From contig JACEUU010000003.1 of assembly GCA_024998755.1 (NCBI GenBank), positions 62,001 through 126,000 of the forward strand: 64,000 nucleotides of DNA, read 5' to 3'. The translations under genes and the position numbers were made by a program. Within the stretch, counting starts at the first letter, position 1. The number at the start of each line of letters is the position of its first letter. Below are positions 61,812 through 64,000 of this stretch, in pieces. Origin of the DNA: Vampirovibrio sp. Lineage in GTDB: Bacteria > Cyanobacteriota > Vampirovibrionia > Vampirovibrionales > JAJTHC01. The notes beneath the pieces are model-generated. The model searched no databases and was not told the DNA's origin. It saw only the letters and a list, made by a program, of their open reading frames with translations.

Positions 61812-62963
61812 TTACAAAGAATGTAAAAACGGAGCGATGATGCGGTTCAACGCATCTGTTTCCAGCAAAAATGCATCATGCCCAGCGGTGGAGGAAAGCT
61901 CAATAAACGAAACGTCTCGACCTAACTGACGCAACGTTTTCGCAATGGCTTGACTGCATGCCGTGGGAAATCGCCAATCGCTGGTAAACGAGGCAATTAA
62001 AAATTTTGCCTGCGTGAGAGAAAACGCCTTCAATAGCGACCCTTCTCCCCACGCTTCCGCTAAATCGAAATAATCCAGCACTTTAGTAAGGTACAAATAA
62101 GTGTTGGCATCAAACCGCTTTAAAAACGCCTTACCTTGATGTTCCAAGTAAGATTCCACCGCAAATTCCTTCTGAAAATCAAACGTTTTGCCTTGAGCGG
62201 GGGCTTGCAATCGTCTGCCAAACTTGGCTTCCAACGCCTCTTCTGATAAATAAGTGATATGTGCCATCATGCGGGCGGTGGAAAGCCCCACTGTGGGCTG
62301 GTTTTCGGGCGTATAGTTGCCCTCGTTCCAATTCGGGTCATTTAAAATGGCGTACCGAGCCACGGCATTAAAAGCAATGGCTTGCGATGACAATTTAGAA
62401 CTGGTAGCCACCAACACCACTCGTTCTACGCTTTCGGGGTAGCGGAGGGCAAAATCCATCGCTTGAAAGCCCCCCATAGAGCCACCCACGACGGCTTTTA
62501 GCTTCCCCACGCCGAGTTGTTCCAGCAGGCGTTTTTGGGCTACCACCATATCGCCCACGGTGATGAGGGGGAAGTTCATTCCCCACTGTGTGCCTGTTTC
62601 GGGGTTGATGGAGCTTGCCCCTGTACTGCCTTTGCATCCGCCTAGCACGTTGGCACAAACGATGAAATCAGTCGCAGGGTTGAAGGCTAAGCCTTCGCCG
62701 AAGAGTGCGTCCCACCAGCCTGTTTTGGGGTCGTGTTCGTGGTGTTTGCCAGCGACGTGGGCGTCGGCGGTGAGGGCGTGGAAGATGAGTATGGCGTTGG
62801 ATTTTTCGGCGTTCAGTGTGCCGTAGGTTTCGTAGGCTAGCTGGACGTGTTTCAATTCCGCTCCGCTTTCTAGGGGGAGTGGGTTTTGCGGTGTGGCAAC
62901 CGTTGCCACTTGCGTAGCAACGATTCGGTCGGTGTCAGTCCAGTGGAGGGTGTGGTGTGTCAT
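61812..62963 (-). CDS. metX: Homoserine O-acetyltransferase (MetX)
   Basis: 383 residues, alpha/beta-hydrolase fold. LIFHALTADAHVAG forms the oxyanion region, VGGSMGGFQAMDFAL contains the nucleophilic Ser elbow, and the C-terminal TSDWRFP and AGHDAFLLE supply Asp and His. NVLGGCKGSTGASSINP is the family signature. It makes O-acyl-homoserine for methionine synthesis by transsulfuration or direct sulfhydrylation; acyl specificity cannot be read here. Its start is 3 bases after the stop of the AlbA_2 gene. Confidence 0.94.
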   Translation of the reverse strand: MTHHTLHWTDTDRIVATQVATVATPQNPLPLESGAELKHVQLAYETYGTLNAEKSNAILIFHALTADAHVAGKHHEHDPKTGWWDALFGEGLAFNPATDFIVCANVLGGCKGSTGASSINPETGTQWGMNFPLITVGDMVVAQKRLLEQLGVGKLKAVVGGSMGGFQAMDFALRYPESVERVVLVATSSKLSSQAIAFNAVARYAILNDPNWNEGNYTPENQPTVGLSTARMMAHITYLSEEALEAKFGRRLQAPAQGKTFDFQKEFAVESYLEHQGKAFLKRFDANTYLYLTKVLDYFDLAEAWGEGSLLKAFSLTQAKFLIASFTSDWRFPTACSQAIAKTLRQLGRDVSFIELSSTAGHDAFLLETDALNRIIAPFLHSL

Positions 62964-62966
62964 GGG

Positions 62967-63917
62967 TTAATCTTTGATTGGCAAATTTGTAAGCTTTAAA
63001 ATAGATTCAAATGAATAATGAGGATGATAATTTATGTCTGAAGGTACTCGGTTATGAAAAAACAGAGCTAATTTATAGCTATTGGATTCTTTTGAAAAGT
63101 ACCATCTGTATAGGCTATCCAAATCTCCCTTATTTATTTGTGCTGATTTAGGGAATGGTATCTTATGCCTATCACCATCAGCACCTAAAATCCAGATGCT
63201 TTCAATCAAAGTGGTATGATATTTAAATTGCCAACGGCTTAGACTTATGCGTTTATCAGGAAAAGCCGTTTTCTTTGTCCAAGTGTGTTCCCAATTAGCA
63301 TTGTCTTTTTCTAAATCACCGACTAATGTAAACTCGGGGAAGTCATTATAATAGAAGCAACCAAATTGATCGTCCGTTTGTGTCCAGTTTTCAAAATCTT
63401 CTAAATACAGGAAGAAGCGTTCTTTGATGGATTTATCCAACCCAAAGCGTTCACGCCACATTCGTTGCATATCACCATCGTCGGCTTTTTGGTTTGTGTG
63501 GTCTTCTCTTGTCCAAATAATATGATTATCATTTGTATTGTCTTTGGTAGAAAAATAAGGTTTATAAGGCTGATTTTCAATTCTCAAACAAGCAAATAGC
63601 TTGTCTTCAAAAGATAAAAATTTAAACTGGACGCTAGGACGATGATTAAATGTACATTTACGAAACCAAGAGAGGAAATTTTCTTCTTTTTTGAGCCATG
63701 TTTCTTTTAGGTCTAACCCTATTTCCTTTTTGTTCCCATCCTCAATGCCGAACAGTAGGTATCTATCACTTTGATGGTCTGCATTCGCAAGGGCTAGAAT
63801 ATCTTTGAGTAACTCATCTTTATCTTTATTTGAATGAATCTCTCGTTTAAAATCTAACCAACAAGACTCCTCATGTTCTAGAAGCCAATGAAATAATTCT
63901 TCTGTAAAAAACGACAT
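62967..63917 (-). CDS. AlbA_2 (Schlafen-type) domain protein
   Basis: 316 residues from the ATG at 63917. Residues 10-150 follow the AlbA_2 putative nucleic-acid-binding domain: WLDFKREI, ELLKDILALANADHQSDRYLLFGIEDG and FACLRIENQPYKPYF. The C-terminal half is Trp/Phe-rich without a recognised domain. Such proteins occur in regulation and phage defence. It abuts metX, but a functional link is doubtful; it may simply have inserted upstream. Confidence 0.8.
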   Translation of the reverse strand: MSFFTEELFHWLLEHEESCWLDFKREIHSNKDKDELLKDILALANADHQSDRYLLFGIEDGNKKEIGLDLKETWLKKEENFLSWFRKCTFNHRPSVQFKFLSFEDKLFACLRIENQPYKPYFSTKDNTNDNHIIWTREDHTNQKADDGDMQRMWRERFGLDKSIKERFFLYLEDFENWTQTDDQFGCFYYNDFPEFTLVGDLEKDNANWEHTWTKKTAFPDKRISLSRWQFKYHTTLIESIWILGADGDRHKIPFPKSAQINKGDLDSLYRWYFSKESNSYKLALFFHNRVPSDINYHPHYSFESILKLTNLPIKD

Positions 63918-63958
63918 TCTACTACTTTCAATCTTGGTAAACGCTAATACTAATGGGC

Positions 63959-63979
63959 GGGAGACCACAAGGGTCTCCC
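63959..63979. repeat. Small palindromic unit GGGAGACC/GGTCTCCC
   Basis: An 8-bp stem with a 5-base loop followed by ATACAG, similar in layout to the GGGCGA...TCGCCC-CTACA units. Confidence 0.5.
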
Positions 63980-64000
63980 ATACAGTAATCGTACATGGTA

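Noticed and set aside
62967-63917. AlbA_2 protein as a dedicated regulator of metX
   Set aside because: Close spacing is the only support; no other evidence links Schlafen-type domains to methionine synthesis.

Overview
The window looks like the chromosome of a diderm, flagellated bacterium with AT-leaning DNA. It carries L-ring and P-ring genes (flgH, flgI), succinyl-CoA ligase, PBP1A, a DUF1292-like protein and a long-leader prepilin. The rpsU and DUF1292-like genes and the general gene style make me suspect a non-photosynthetic relative of cyanobacteria (Vampirovibrionia/Melainabacteria). That placement is inference; nothing in the window proves it. A striking local habit is tandem start codons (ATGATG to ATGATGATGATG) at many genes.

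Layout. 1-13 kb: UDP-GlcNAc 2-epimerase (cut by the window edge), a possible nuclease-fold protein, an HD phosphohydrolase, a prepilin-like/vWA-like protein, dihydropyrimidinase, tRNA-Arg, an unknown gene split by one in-frame TGA, a FliA-like sigma factor, ilvE, an MgtC protein and a TPR protein. 13-29 kb: a coupled three-gene operon ending in an Opp-type ATPase, a HEPN (ApeA-like) protein, PBP1A, dnaN, rpsU, an unlisted 46-residue gene, an acidic unknown protein, pth, rplI, tRNA-Lys, a TPR/glycosyltransferase-like gene split by a frame change, tas, and a TIR-like (Cap12-type) protein. 29-43 kb: an M23 peptidase, a small lipoprotein, tRNA-Asp, a large unknown protein divergent from a Q/N/Y-rich repeat protein, a Sel1-repeat protein, a two-gene membrane operon, sucCD, a DUF1292-like gene and recN.

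42.6-53.1 kb is a flagellar rod, ring and hook-junction cluster on the + strand: a separate lytic transglycosylase, then flgF, flgG, flgA, flgH, flgI, a one-domain flgJ, a small unknown gene, flgN, flgK and flgL. Several intergenic repeat elements lie between these genes.

53.4-61.4 kb is a transposon graveyard. Two inverted IS5-type copies each carry the same 161-bp MITE at the same codon and flank a gene fragment broken at both ends. A 3-kb stack (an IS5 remnant split by one IS630 element, a second IS630 element, and a truncated inverted copy of the latter) sits inside an ankyrin-repeat gene. That gene lies between metX and metW, so the stack splits what reads as an AlbA_2 protein-metX-ank-metW-GFA operon.

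The best candidates for something undescribed are: a dispersed ~220-bp element present three times, whose 13-bp hairpin keeps its shape while its sequence changes; the MITE-carrying IS5 copies; two lone immunity-type proteins (HEPN, TIR); a prepilin with a vWA-like end; and three gene splits (in-frame TGA, -1 slippery site with TAATG, +1 IS630 shifts).
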